Shown here: positions 1 through 9,014 of the stretch, one piece after another
Numbering within the stretch: the first letter of the stretch is position 1
How the letters are laid out: each line of letters starts with the position of its first letter
Assembly (NCBI GenBank): GCA_050485385.1
Contig: JBJHBG010000069.1
Location: forward strand, 1-27,106
Direction: 5' to 3'
Origin: RECO01 sp050485385
GTDB taxonomy: Bacteria; Pseudomonadota; Alphaproteobacteria; Geminicoccales; Geminicoccaceae
DNA length: 27,106 nt
Made by a program: the position numbers and the translations under genes
Notes under the pieces: model-generated
Database searches by the model: none
The model's input: only the letters and a program-made list of their open reading frames with translations
What the model was told of the DNA's origin: nothing

Positions 1-1121
1 TTGACCGCCTGCACGGCGGTGACGACGCCGTCGGCGAGGCCGTAGAGGGCGAAGGCGCCGGTGGCCGGGTCGCCTCTGCGCACCCAGGCGAGGCCGTCGT
101 CGGCGACGCCCACCATCTGGATCATCAGGTCGAACTGCTGGGTCCAGAACCACGGCACCTCGACCATCGCCGTCGGCGTACCGGTGAGCGTACGCGCCAC
201 GGCCTTAGCCTGATCGACGGCGTTCTGCACCGATTCGAGCCGGATGCGGCGGCCGAGAAAGCCGTGGTCCTGCACGCTGACGTCGCCGATGGCGAAGATG
301 GTCGGATCCGCCGTCCGCGCCATGGCATCGGTGACGACGCCGCCGTCGGTGGCAAGGCCCGAGGCGGCGGCGAGTTCGTCGTTCATCACGGCACCCACGC
401 CGACGACGACCAGGTCGGCCGGCAGGACGCGGCCGTCGGCGAGCCGCGCGCCGGCAACCTGCGTCTCGCCCTCGAACCCGGCGACGCCCGTCCCGGTCTC
501 CAGCACTACGCCCTTTTCCCGGTGGCGGTCGGCGACGAACGCCGCGATCTCCGGCGCTACGCCGCGGCTCATGATGCGCGGCAGCGCCTCGACGACCGTC
601 ACGCCGGCGCCGAGCTTGGTGAGGCTGGCCGCGATCTCCATGCCGATATAGCCGCCGCCGATCACTGCGGCACGCAGCCCCGGCCGGATGCGTTGGCGGA
701 GATCCTGGGCATCGGCGATGGTGCGCAGCGTCACCACGCCGTCGAGGTCGGCCCCCTCGATCCGCAAGTGCCGCGCCCGGCTGCCGGTGGCGAGCACGCA
801 GGCGGCATAGGGCAGTACCTCGCCCCGGTCGGTGGTGACCGTCCTGGCCGTCCGGTCGAGGGCCGTGACGCGGGTGCCGAGGCGCAGGTCGATGCCCTGG
901 TCGGCATAGGCCGCGGCCTTCCTGAAGGCCAGCCGCTCCTCCGCCAACTCGCCCGCGAGATAGGCCTTGGACAGTGGCGGGCGCTCGTAGGGCGGGAACG
1001 GCTCGTCGCCGAGCAGGGTGATCGGCGCCGGCGACTTGAGCTGGCGCAGGGACGTTGCGAGCTGCATGCCCGCCTGCCCCGCGCCGACGATGACGATCGG
1101 GCCGCTCGTGGCTTCGGACAT
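1..1121 (-). CDS. FAD-dependent NAD(P)H:ferredoxin/rubredoxin reductase, 3' end cut by window edge
   Basis: A class I pyridine nucleotide-disulfide oxidoreductase of the ferredoxin/rubredoxin/putidaredoxin reductase type. Such enzymes pass electrons from NAD(P)H through FAD to a small iron-sulfur protein or rubredoxin, often for an oxygenase. 373 codons are readable from ATG at 1121. The N-terminal FAD Rossmann motif GAGQAG is at residues 13-18, the ATG motif (LATGSR) at 109-114, the NAD-binding GGGYIG at 155-160 and the second FAD motif TIFAIGD at 274-280. The LESVQNA segment at 295-301 and the WFW segment near 324 are typical of the ferredoxin reductase subgroup. The reading frame is open to base 1, so the last few tens of residues of the C-terminal reductase domain are missing. 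The partner ferredoxin or oxygenase is not in the window, so the electron acceptor is unknown. Confidence 0.9.
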   Translation of the reverse strand, partial: MSEATSGPIVIVGAGQAGMQLATSLRQLKSPAPITLLGDEPFPPYERPPLSKAYLAGELAEERLAFRKAAAYADQGIDLRLGTRVTALDRTARTVTTDRGEVLPYAACVLATGSRARHLRIEGADLDGVVTLRTIADAQDLRQRIRPGLRAAVIGGGYIGMEIAASLTKLGAGVTVVEALPRIMSRGVAPEIAAFVADRHREKGVVLETGTGVAGFEGETQVAGARLADGRVLPADLVVVGVGAVMNDELAAASGLATDGGVVTDAMARTADPTIFAIGDVSVQDHGFLGRRIRLESVQNAVDQAKAVARTLTGTPTAMVEVPWFWTQQFDLMIQMVGVADDGLAWVRRGDPATGAFALYGLADGVVTAVQAV

Positions 1122-1334
1122 GACGGCACTCCCTGACGCTGCACCCGCAGAGGGGTAGTACGCCTTCGCCCGGAAGCTAAGCGGCTTTTCGCCCGGCCCC
1201 CGGCGGGGCCGCACGATCCAGCCGACGGCTGAGCCCTCCGTCCTGCGGCAGAGGGCTACTCCTCGAGGTGGAAAGCGGCCGTCCGGCCGCTCGCCATGCC
1301 GACACGGCGGGCGCGTCGTTCGTGCCAACTTTAC

Positions 1335-1344
1335 TTACGCGTAA
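1335..1344. promoter_or_regulatory. 10-bp perfect palindrome in divergent intergenic region (possible operator)
   Basis: TTACGCGTAA is a perfect palindrome in a short AT-richer patch (about 1318-1375) of the 269-base gap between the divergent reductase and the DHFR-like gene. It lies 46 bases before the chosen start at 1391. Position and symmetry suit a dimeric repressor site, but there is only one copy and no regulator gene is adjacent. The rest of 1122-1390 shows no further gene. Confidence 0.25.
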
Positions 1345-1390
1345 CGGTGGTTCGAGCTATTCGGAATCGTCTGTGATGGAGATTTGCAGC

Positions 1391-1921
1391 ATGGCGAAGC
1401 TCGTCTTCGGAATGGACCAATCCCTGGACGGCTATGTCGACCACTGGGAATTCCGGACCGACCCCACGCTCTTCCGCCATTGGATCGAGCAGGTGCGCGA
1501 CTTGGCCGGTAGTGTGTACGGCCGCCGCATGTACGAGGTGATGCGGTACTGGGACGACGACCATCCAGAGTGGAGTGCGGACCAACACGAGTTCGCGGCG
1601 GCTTGGCGGCACCAATCGAAGTGGGTCGTGTCGGGCTCGCTGAAGTCGGTAGGCCCCAACGCCACGCTCGTTTCCGATGACATCGCGACGGCGATACGCG
1701 GGTTGAAGGCACAATTCGTCGGGGAGATCGCCGTTTCCGGACCAGCACTGGCGCAAGGCCTGACCGATCTTGGTCTCGTCGACGAGTATCGTCTGTACCT
1801 TCACCCCGTCGTCCTCGGGCGCGGCAAGCCGTTCTTCGCCGGTCCCCGGCCGCCGCTGCGCCTCATCGCCAGCGATCGGATCGGCGAGGATGCGATCGGG
1901 TTGACGTACGTTCCTGCCTGA
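1391..1921 (+). CDS. Dihydrofolate reductase family protein (RibD C-terminal domain-like)
   Basis: A 176-residue protein of the DHFR/RibD-C superfamily, which holds NADPH-dependent reductases related to dihydrofolate reductase and the pyrimidine reductase domain of RibD. The N-terminal strand and substrate loop (MAKLVFGMDQSLDGYVD) and the C-terminal LVDEYRLYLHPVVLGRGKPFF segment are diagnostic. The middle carries the usual VVSGSL and EIAVSGPALAQGL segments of the NADPH-binding half. I chose ATG 1391 because GGAG at 1378-1381 is well spaced and because homologues start this way; ATG 1376 is an in-frame alternative. These stand-alone proteins are usually not the housekeeping DHFR and their substrate is generally unknown. 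The gene is monocistronic here. Confidence 0.88.
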   Translation: MAKLVFGMDQSLDGYVDHWEFRTDPTLFRHWIEQVRDLAGSVYGRRMYEVMRYWDDDHPEWSADQHEFAAAWRHQSKWVVSGSLKSVGPNATLVSDDIATAIRGLKAQFVGEIAVSGPALAQGLTDLGLVDEYRLYLHPVVLGRGKPFFAGPRPPLRLIASDRIGEDAIGLTYVPA

Positions 1922-2124
1922 CCACGCGCCTCGCCCGATGACTTGTGTCGACGTGCGAGGTGGGCAACGACGCGAACGCATCCATCCCGAGCGCCGCGGC
2001 TCGGCGGTTTCCAAGCGGGCCGAAAGCCCCCTTGACTTGCCCTTCCGTCTGCCCGCCACCCGCCACACTTGCGAAACCCGTGACGTCTGGCATGAGGGTC
2101 GCTCGCTCGCGGGAGAGAGGCGGC

Positions 2125-3300
2125 ATGACGGGGATCGAGGGGTTGTTGCGGCCGGAGTTCGCGGCGCTCGAAGAGAGCGGCATCGGCAAGGTGGTGCGGC
2201 GGGGCTTCGGCCGGCCGGGGCTGTTGCCGTTGTGGGTGGGCGAGGGCGACGTGGCGACGCCGGAGCCGATCCGCGAAGCCGCCAAGGCGGCGCTCGATGC
2301 GGGGCACACCTACTACGACATCCCGCGCGGGCGGATGGTGCTGCTCTTGGCACTGAAGGCCTATCTGGAGCGGCTCTACGGGGTCGAGATCGACCAGGGC
2401 CGGCTGGTGGTGCCCGGCTCGACCATGCTCGCCTTGAACTACTCGGCGCAGATGGTGCTGCGGCCGGGCGACCATGTGGTGGTGGTGACGCCGCACTGGC
2501 CGAACGTGCTGAGCGTCTTGAAGATGGCGTCGGCGGAGGTCAGCTTCGTGCGCCTGGAGGCCAAGGAGGGCCGCTGGCACCTCGACCTCGACAAGCTCGA
2601 CGCGGCGATGCGTCCGGGCACCCGTGCCCTCTACGTGAATACGCCGTCGAACCCGACCGGCTGGGTGATGCCGGCGGCGGACGTGAAGGCGGTGATGGAT
2701 ATGTGTCGGGCGAAGGAGGTCTTCGTCTTCGCCGACGAGGTCTACCATCGCAACGTGTTCGAGGGTGACGTGGCCCCCTCGTTCCTGGAGGTGGCAGCGC
2801 CGGACGACCCGCTGATTTCCGTCAACGGCTTTTCCAAGGCGTGGGCGATGACGGGCTGGCGGCTGGGCTGGCTGGTGGCGCCGGCAGGGTTGGAGCAGCA
2901 ACTCACCACCTTCTCGACCATTCTCAACACGGGTGCCACCTCGTTCGCCCAGTTCGGCGGCATGGCGGCTCTGGGCGAGATCGGCGAGCCGATCGTCCAG
3001 ACCTTGCGCGACGGCTACCGCGAGGGCTTCGAGGTGGTGCGCCGCCGGCTGGGCCAGCACCCCAAGATCGAGCTGCGCGAGCCCGAGGGCGCCTTCTACG
3101 CCTTTCCCAAGATCAAAGGGCTGACCGACAGCCTCGCCTTCTGTCAGGCGCTGTTGGACGAGGAGAACGTCGGCACGGCACCGGGCTACACCTTCGGTCC
3201 CGGCAACGAGGCGCACGTTCGCCTGTGCTTCGCCATGTCCCACGAGCGGCTGGACGAGGCGCTGCAACGCCTCGTCCGCTTCGTCGACCGGCACCTGTAG
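2125..3300 (+). CDS. Pyridoxal-phosphate-dependent class I/II aminotransferase
   Basis: A 391-residue fold-type I aminotransferase of the aspartate aminotransferase superfamily. It transfers an amino group between an amino acid and a 2-oxo acid in the cytoplasm. Visible hallmarks are the NTPSNPTG loop (Asn176, Pro177), the FADEVY strand with Asp204 that pairs with the PLP pyridine nitrogen, the NGFSKAWAMTGWRLGW segment with Schiff-base Lys238 and phosphate-contacting Arg246, and the C-terminal carboxylate-binding arginine in HVRLCF. The start at 2125 is preceded by a purine-rich Shine-Dalgarno (GAGAGAGG, 2113-2120). In-frame upstream codons back to 1945 look non-coding. Substrate specificity cannot be read from sequence. 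The gene converges on the M15-type gene, with 10 bases between the stop codons. Confidence 0.92.
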   Translation: MTGIEGLLRPEFAALEESGIGKVVRRGFGRPGLLPLWVGEGDVATPEPIREAAKAALDAGHTYYDIPRGRMVLLLALKAYLERLYGVEIDQGRLVVPGSTMLALNYSAQMVLRPGDHVVVVTPHWPNVLSVLKMASAEVSFVRLEAKEGRWHLDLDKLDAAMRPGTRALYVNTPSNPTGWVMPAADVKAVMDMCRAKEVFVFADEVYHRNVFEGDVAPSFLEVAAPDDPLISVNGFSKAWAMTGWRLGWLVAPAGLEQQLTTFSTILNTGATSFAQFGGMAALGEIGEPIVQTLRDGYREGFEVVRRRLGQHPKIELREPEGAFYAFPKIKGLTDSLAFCQALLDEENVGTAPGYTFGPGNEAHVRLCFAMSHERLDEALQRLVRFVDRHL

Positions 3301-3310
3301 AGCGGGCAGC

Positions 3311-3859
3311 TCAGCCCCAGCTTCGCACCGCGCCCGTGTCGACGTGGACGAAGTTGGAGCGGGGATAGTAGCCGACGCCGCCGGCCTCCAGCGCCAGGGC
3401 CACCCGGCGCACCTCGGCGAGCGGCGTGCCGGCGATGCGCATGTCGACCGCCTTGCCCACCATGTGCAGGCTGCGCTGCGCGACGCCGCGCGAGCGCTGG
3501 CGCAGTCGATGGTTGGTCTCGACCGTACGGTAGCCCGACAGCACCTCGACCTCGCCGAAGCTGCGCCGCAGGGCCTGCATGTCGTGCAGCATGTCGAGCA
3601 GGCGATGGTCGATGCGGGTCACCTGCTCCGCTCGCCAGTCGCGGAACAGGTGGTCGACCTTCAACAGCTCGCCCGGCCGGTAGCGGCCGCCGGCGAAATA
3701 GGTGACGTCGATGCGTTCGTCGGTGTGCAGATGGCGGAACTTCAGGCGGCGCTCGCCGGCACGGGCCCAGCCTGCCTGCGGCGCCACCAAGAGCGAGAGG
3801 CAGGCGGCGGCGCCGAACAACGCCTGGCGACGCGAGACTGCGTGCTGAGGTGGGTTCAT
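3311..3859 (-). CDS. Tat-exported DUF882/YcbK-family M15-type peptidase-like protein
   Basis: A 182-residue protein of the DUF882 (YcbK, peptidase M15A C-terminal-like) family, thought to act on peptidoglycan peptides in the periplasm. The N-terminus has a twin-arginine signal (SRRQALFG, residues 9-16), a hydrophobic stretch to about residue 27 and a likely cleavage near AGWARA. The zinc-site pattern of D-Ala-D-Ala carboxypeptidase/VanY folds is present: SLHMVGKAVDMR (His132, Asp139) and VHVDTG (His172). The SGYRT segment at 108-112 is also typical. The length matches full YcbK-type proteins. The start follows a modest purine-rich stretch. About 160 bases of lower-GC sequence (3860-4020) separate it from fabI upstream and probably hold its promoter, but I cannot place -35/-10 boxes with confidence. 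Confidence 0.9.
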   Translation of the reverse strand: MNPPQHAVSRRQALFGAAACLSLLVAPQAGWARAGERRLKFRHLHTDERIDVTYFAGGRYRPGELLKVDHLFRDWRAEQVTRIDHRLLDMLHDMQALRRSFGEVEVLSGYRTVETNHRLRQRSRGVAQRSLHMVGKAVDMRIAGTPLAEVRRVALALEAGGVGYYPRSNFVHVDTGAVRSWG

Positions 3860-4020
3860 CGCTTCCGATCCCGTCGAGTGAGTACGCGGGGACCGTGCGC
3901 GAAGAAAACCGAGCGGGTCAAGAGGGTTAAGCGGGGAACATCACGAATGAGTGGAAAAAAACAACCTATGGTGGCGTGCTGGCGCGCAGAATCGGTATCG
4001 ATTTGTGCTGCATTGCGGCA

Positions 4021-4833
4021 TCAGGCGACGATGTTGTAGCCGCCGTCGACGTAGATCACGCTGCCGGTCATCATCCGGGCGTAGTCGGTGCAGAGGAACG
4101 CCGTGGCGAAGCCGACGTCATCGATGGTGGCGAGCGCGTGCAGCGGGCTGGCCTGCGCCGCTTCGTCGAGCAGGCGATCGAAGTTCGAGATCCCGGAGGC
4201 GGCGCGGGTCTTGAGCGGACCGGGTGAGACGGCGTGGACCCTGATGCGCTTGGGGCCGAGTTCGGCGGCCATGTAGCGGGCGCAGGACTCGAGCGCCGCC
4301 TTGACCGGCCCCATCATGTTGTAGTTGTCGACCACGCGGACCGAGCCGAGATAGCTCATGGTGATCAGCGTGCCGCCGTTCCGCATCAACGGCTCGGCGT
4401 GTTTCGCCATGCGGACGAAACTGTGGCACGAGATGTCCATGGCCTGCAGAAAGCCGTCGCGGGAGCTGTCGACCACGCGGCCGTGCAGGTCTTCCTTGGG
4501 CGCGAACGCCATCGAGTGCAGCACGAAGTCGAGCCTGCCCCAACGCCTTGCGATGGCCTCGAACACCGCCTCCGTCATGCCCGGAGCGGTCACGTCGAGT
4601 TGCAGCAGTTCGGGCGCGTCGAGCTTCTGGGCAAGGGGCTCGACGAAGCGCCGCGCCTTGTCGTTCAAGTAGGTAACGGCCAACTCGGCGCCGAGCGCAC
4701 GCATGGCGCGGGCGCAGCCATAGGCGATCGACTGGTCGTTGGCGATGCCCGTGACCAGTCCCACGCGCCCTTCCAAGGCGCGCTTGCCCTCCACCATGTC
4801 GCGCAGCGGTTCCGGCAGGTCGTCGAGAATCAT
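4021..4833 (-). CDS. fabI: Enoyl-[acyl-carrier-protein] reductase, FabI-type SDR
   Basis: A 270-residue short-chain dehydrogenase of the FabI group, which reduces trans-2-enoyl-ACP with NAD(P)H in the last step of fatty-acid elongation. The modified nucleotide-binding segment GRVGLVTGIANDQSIAYG (residues 22-39) is the FabI form rather than the classical TGxxxGxG. The catalytic arrangement is Tyr161-x9-Tyr171-x6-Lys178 with the typical MGPVKAALE sequence. The C-terminus has MMTGSVIYVDGG. I chose ATG 4833 (GAGGGGA upstream, families start near here) over the upstream Met at 4872. Many alphaproteobacteria carry more than one FabI-like protein, so this could be a second copy acting on special acyl chains. 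It follows msrA on the same strand after 99 bases, and may or may not be cotranscribed with it. Confidence 0.88.
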   Translation of the reverse strand: MILDDLPEPLRDMVEGKRALEGRVGLVTGIANDQSIAYGCARAMRALGAELAVTYLNDKARRFVEPLAQKLDAPELLQLDVTAPGMTEAVFEAIARRWGRLDFVLHSMAFAPKEDLHGRVVDSSRDGFLQAMDISCHSFVRMAKHAEPLMRNGGTLITMSYLGSVRVVDNYNMMGPVKAALESCARYMAAELGPKRIRVHAVSPGPLKTRAASGISNFDRLLDEAAQASPLHALATIDDVGFATAFLCTDYARMMTGSVIYVDGGYNIVA

Positions 4834-4932
4834 GGCGCGTTCCCCTCGATGCTCGTGGCGCGCGCGGACCATAGCGGGCCATGCTGCATTGCCGAACGCG
4901 CCATTTTGCCGATGCGCACGAACGGTTCGCGA

Positions 4933-5586
<654 letters not shown>

Positions 5587-5750
5587 CGTTCGTCTCCCGA
5601 TGAGCCTCTCGACCGATATGGTCGCCCCTCTGCCGCGTACCATATGGCATAGTCGGATAGGCTGTTCGCTTCGCCAAGTTGCCTTGCGTTACGAACCGGC
5701 ACATAGAGTCGGGTTCCCGGCGCTCGACGCCGTCGTTTGTGGGACAGCTC
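5587..5750. promoter_or_regulatory. Divergent intergenic region msrA / Crp-type regulator with two small palindromes
   Basis: A 164-base gap that must contain the msrA promoter and probably that of the regulator gene. Two symmetric elements are visible: GACC-N5-GGTC at 5611-5623 and CCATATGG at 5640-5647. No convincing -35/-10 pair stands out. Autoregulation by the adjacent regulator is an inference from layout only. Confidence 0.35.
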
Positions 5751-6440
5751 ATGGCCTGTTCGTCTTTCGCCACCTGGACGGAGACGACGTTGGGCGGCAT
5801 CGACATGCTGCGCGGCGTACCCGAGGACACATTGCTCGAGCTCGGCGCGGCAGCGATCTGGGAGCGTCTGCCGGTCGGTTATCGGCTCTGCGCGTCCGGC
5901 ACGCCCGTCCAACACGTGTGCTTCGTCACCCGCGGTTCGCTGCAGCTTCAGTGGATGCCCAGCGGCAAGCGCGAGGAGTACGGGGCGGGCACGGTGGTGG
6001 CACTGGTGACCGCGATCGCCAAGCGGCCGTCCGAGCTCGACGCCCATGCCCTGTCGCCCGTCACGGTGGGCTGGCTGCATCGCGACGACCTCCTTGACGC
6101 GATGAGCCGGTGCCCGCATCTCGTCACCGCCGTCGGCAGCGAGTTGGCGGCGCGCCTCCGCCACCCGCTACGTCCCGCCGACGACGACCGCACCTGGCTC
6201 GACGAGCGCATCGCCAGGGGCCTGATCGTCGCCAGCGAGCGCTATCTGCGCCCCGACGGCATCGCCATGCTACCGAGCCTGCCGAGCCATGCCGTGTGGG
6301 CGGCGCTGGTCGGCGCCCAAGAGGCCGACGTCCGCCGCAGCTTCGCCCGCCTCGAACGGCAGGCGCTGATCCGCACCGTCGCCGGCGAGCGGCTCACCGT
6401 CCACGTCGACCGCCTCAAGGAGCGCGCGCGCCGGTGGTAG
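5751..6440 (+). CDS. Crp/Fnr-family transcriptional regulator
   Basis: A protein of about 229 residues with the two-part Crp/Fnr build. The N-terminal beta-roll-like domain (roughly 20-120, including the VCFVTRGSLQLQW strand pair) is followed by a connecting helix and a C-terminal winged helix-turn-helix (about 175-225; AALVGAQEADVRRSFARLERQALI resembles the Crp recognition helix). The cyclic-nucleotide phosphate-binding cassette (RxA-type) is not recognisable, and there is no N-terminal cysteine cluster as in Fnr, so the signal is unknown. The start is uncertain: ATG 5751 has GGGA six bases upstream, while 5679 and 5805 are alternatives. It is divergent from msrA and convergent with the amidase gene. 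A role in an oxidative-stress response is a guess from the neighbour. Confidence 0.8.
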   Translation: MACSSFATWTETTLGGIDMLRGVPEDTLLELGAAAIWERLPVGYRLCASGTPVQHVCFVTRGSLQLQWMPSGKREEYGAGTVVALVTAIAKRPSELDAHALSPVTVGWLHRDDLLDAMSRCPHLVTAVGSELAARLRHPLRPADDDRTWLDERIARGLIVASERYLRPDGIAMLPSLPSHAVWAALVGAQEADVRRSFARLERQALIRTVAGERLTVHVDRLKERARRW

Positions 6441-6516
6441 CGTACGTCGAGGGCGTCACGCGATCGCTTCGCGAGACCGCGACGACGGAACCTCGCTTGC
6501 GACCGGACCGCCCTGC

Positions 6517-7944
6517 CTAGCGCCCCGCGCCGTCGTGACCGCGCGGGGCACGGGGATCGAGCGGGCTCGTGATCAGGCGGCCGATGCGGTCCTCGAGCAT
6601 CGCCGCCGCCGCCAACACCCTCGCCTCGTCGCGCGGCGGGCCGACGATCTGGAGGCCCACCGGCAGACCCGCTTGCGTCAGCCCGCAGGGCAGCGACAGG
6701 GCGGGGGCGCCGGTGAGCGAGATGGCCGACGCGATCGCCACCCAGTCGATGTAGGTGGCGAAGCGATGGCCGTTCAGCTCCTCCAGATAGCGCCACTCCA
6801 CCGGGAAGGCGGGACAGATGGCGGCCGGGCACAGCAGCAGGTCCACCTCGTCGAAGAGGTCGGCGAGCGAGCCGAACATCGCCGAGCGGGCGCGTTCGGC
6901 AGCGCCGATGGCGCCGGCATCGAGCCCGAGACCCTTCTCGATGTTCCAGATCACTTCGGGCTTCAAGAGGTCGCGGTGCTGCTCAAGGAGCGGCTGCATG
7001 TTGGCGGCGAAGAGCTCCGCCCGGAGCACCGTGAAGGTCTCGACCGCGGCGGCGAAGTCGGGGCTTGCCTCCACCACCTCGGCGCCGAGGTCGCCGAAGG
7101 CGCTGGCCGCCCGCTCGCAGATGGCGGCCACCTCGGGGTCGACCGGGGTGATGCCGCCCAGATCCTTCGACCACGCGACGCGGCCGAGCTTCGGCGGCGT
7201 TTCGACGGCCGTGGCGAAGGGGGTGGCCGGAGCGTCGAAGCTGAGCGGGTCGCGCTGGTCGTAGCCGCACATGACGTCGAGCATCAACGCGCAGTCGCGG
7301 ACGTCCCGCGCCATCGGCCCGCGCACCGAAAGGGTCTGGAACCGATTGCCCTCCTTGTCGGTCGGCACCCGGCCGGGCGTCGGGCGCAGGCCGACGATGC
7401 CGGTGAAGGCGGCGGGATTGCGCAGGCTGCCGCCGAGGTCGGAGCCGTCGGCGAGCCAAGCGGAGCCCGTGGCGAGGGCCACCGCCGAGCCGCCCGAGGA
7501 ACCGGCGCAGGACTTGGTCGTGTCCCACGGGTTGCGCGTGGCGCCGAAGACCTCGTTGAAGGTGTTGGCGCCGGCGCCGAACTCGGGCGTGTTCGACTTG
7601 CCGAGCACGACGCCGCCGTTGCGCTCGATGCGCGCCACCGCGCGGTCGGATCGATCCGGTACGAAGTCCTGGAAGATCGGCGAGCCGTAGGTGGTACGCA
7701 CGCCGCCCACCTCGTGCAGGTCCTTGATCACCAGCGGCAGGCCCGCGAGCAGCGTGTCGCGGTCGGCGGCGCGCGCTTGGGCCAGGGCGCGCTCGGCGCA
7801 GATCGTCGGCACGGCGTTCACCTCGGGCTCGACCGCGTCGAGCCGGGCGAGCGCCGCTTCCACCAGCTCGACCGGCGTCACGTCGCCCGCCTTCAGCCGC
7901 CGCACCGCCTCGCGTGCGCTCAGCCCGATCAGCTCGTCGCCCAT
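6517..7944 (-). CDS. Amidase (amidase-signature family)
   Basis: A 475-residue amidase-signature hydrolase, related to GatA and bacterial amidases, which hydrolyses a carboxamide using a Ser-cisSer-Lys triad. Lys74 lies in LPLVIKDL, the glycine/serine-rich signature GSSGGSA spans 148-154 with the cis-Ser at 149/150, and the nucleophile is Ser173 in SDLGGSLRNPA. The C-terminal SLTGAPALSLPCG and GLPVGLQIVG segments are typical. A stand-alone gene without gatB/gatC is more likely a catabolic amidase than a tRNA amidotransferase subunit. Start 7944 is favoured by a strong GGAGGAA ribosome-binding site; the longer frame to 8013 lacks one. The substrate cannot be told. Confidence 0.93.
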   Translation of the reverse strand: MGDELIGLSAREAVRRLKAGDVTPVELVEAALARLDAVEPEVNAVPTICAERALAQARAADRDTLLAGLPLVIKDLHEVGGVRTTYGSPIFQDFVPDRSDRAVARIERNGGVVLGKSNTPEFGAGANTFNEVFGATRNPWDTTKSCAGSSGGSAVALATGSAWLADGSDLGGSLRNPAAFTGIVGLRPTPGRVPTDKEGNRFQTLSVRGPMARDVRDCALMLDVMCGYDQRDPLSFDAPATPFATAVETPPKLGRVAWSKDLGGITPVDPEVAAICERAASAFGDLGAEVVEASPDFAAAVETFTVLRAELFAANMQPLLEQHRDLLKPEVIWNIEKGLGLDAGAIGAAERARSAMFGSLADLFDEVDLLLCPAAICPAFPVEWRYLEELNGHRFATYIDWVAIASAISLTGAPALSLPCGLTQAGLPVGLQIVGPPRDEARVLAAAAMLEDRIGRLITSPLDPRAPRGHDGAGR

Positions 7945-8064
7945 CGCCCGTTCCTCCGTGGTTGCGCCGTCTCGTAGCCGGTGGACCGAGGCCGGGCAAG
8001 GCGAGCGCGACAAGGCCCGCCCGGCGCCCTACATCAAGGTCATGCAGGTCGACGTTCCACGCCC

Positions 8065-8778
8065 ATGATCCCCATCCGCGACAGCGTCTTTTGCCGGACG
8101 ACGCCCTATGCCGTGATCGGCCTGATCGCGCTCAACGTCCTCGTCTTCCTGCACATGCAGGGGCTCCAGGGCATCGACGCCCGACGCTTCGTGGTCGAAT
8201 GGGGGCTGTTGCCGATCCTGTTCAGCCCGCCCGAAGGCGTCCGCATCCCCACGCTCGGCCTCAGGCACTACGCCACCTTCGTCACCAGCACCTTCCTGCA
8301 CGGCGGCTGGCTGCACCTGATCTTCAACATGTGGACGCTCTGGCTGTTCGGCTGCGCCATGGAAAGCCGGCTCGGCACGGCGCGCTTCCTCGCCTTCTAC
8401 CTGCTCTGCGGCATCGGCGCCGGCATCGTCCACGTCTGGTTCAACGCGGGCTCGCAAGTCCCCGTGATCGGCGCGTCGGGCGCCGTCGCCGGGGTCATCG
8501 CCGCCTACGCCTGGTCCTATCCCCGCGCCGAGATCACGCTGTTGATCCCGATCATCGTCTTCCCGCTGTTCGTCGACGTGCCGGCGATGCTGTTCGCCGC
8601 CCTGTGGTTCGGCCTCCAGCTCATGCAGGGCTACGCCGAACTGCTGCGCCCAACCATGGCCGGCGGCATCGCCTGGTGGGCCCACGCCGGCGGCTTCGTC
8701 GTCGGCATCGTGCTCCTGAAGCTGCTCGCCCCCCACGACCGCAAACCGCTGCCGTGGGACCACCGCCGCAAGCGGTGA
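8065..8778 (+). CDS. Rhomboid-family intramembrane serine protease
   Basis: A 237-residue polytopic inner-membrane protein of the rhomboid family, which cleaves transmembrane segments of other membrane proteins. The L1 loop and second membrane helix carry HGGWLHLIFNMWTLWLFG (His84, Asn88), the nucleophile is Ser138 in GASGAVAG, and the catalytic His207 is in AWWAHAGGFVVG. About six membrane helices can be picked out. All catalytic positions are present, so it should be active. ATG 8065 is the only good start; its ribosome-binding site is weak. Downstream lies a strong G/C hairpin. No substrate is evident nearby. Confidence 0.95.
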   Translation: MIPIRDSVFCRTTPYAVIGLIALNVLVFLHMQGLQGIDARRFVVEWGLLPILFSPPEGVRIPTLGLRHYATFVTSTFLHGGWLHLIFNMWTLWLFGCAMESRLGTARFLAFYLLCGIGAGIVHVWFNAGSQVPVIGASGAVAGVIAAYAWSYPRAEITLLIPIIVFPLFVDVPAMLFAALWFGLQLMQGYAELLRPTMAGGIAWWAHAGGFVVGIVLLKLLAPHDRKPLPWDHRRKR

Positions 8779-8801
8779 GACGAGGCGGCGGTGAAGGAAG
8801 G

Positions 8802-8829
8802 CAAGGGGGGACTCGATGGTCCCCCCTTG
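8802..8829 (+). terminator. Perfect 11-bp hairpin after the rhomboid gene, loop TCGATG
   Basis: Positions 8802-8812 and 8819-8829 are exact inverted repeats (CAAGGGGGGAC / GTCCCCCCTTG) around a 6-base loop, 23 bases after the rhomboid stop. It lacks a clear T-tract directly after the stem, so it may be a Rho-independent-like terminator or a member of a dispersed hairpin repeat. A second hairpin with the same CTCGATGG core lies at 12524-12553 on the opposite strand. Confidence 0.6.
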
Positions 8830-9002
8830 GACCCCCCGAAACGGCAGAAAAGGGCAGCGCGCATTATGCCAAGTCATTGTTCTAAAAAGTGAAAAAGGGG
8901 CTCCCGGTTCGTTTCGTCGGAGCGATTCGAACGGCGTGCGCAGGCGCGCGGCGCGGTCCCGAGAGCGATGGCGAAACTAACACGTACAGGCTGAAAATCC
9001 TA

Positions 9003-9014
9003 GACCGGCCGGTC
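9003..9014. repeat. 12-bp perfect palindrome overlapping the restriction enzyme stop codon
   Basis: GACCGGCCGGTC is self-complementary and overlaps the stop codon of the Type IIL gene (9013-9015). On the minus strand it is followed by a short T-run (GGATTTTC), so it might contribute to termination. The rest of the 8830-9012 gap is AT-richer than its surroundings but shows no gene. Confidence 0.3.

Noticed and set aside
1801..3294. 497-codon minus-strand frame opposite the aminotransferase
   Set aside because: Low-complexity Arg/His-rich shadow. The plus strand carries the PLP-binding motifs.
3951..4020. Possible intrinsic terminator for fabI using the A-run at 3955-3961
   Set aside because: The A-run would give a U-tract on the minus strand, but I could not find a convincing stem just before it.
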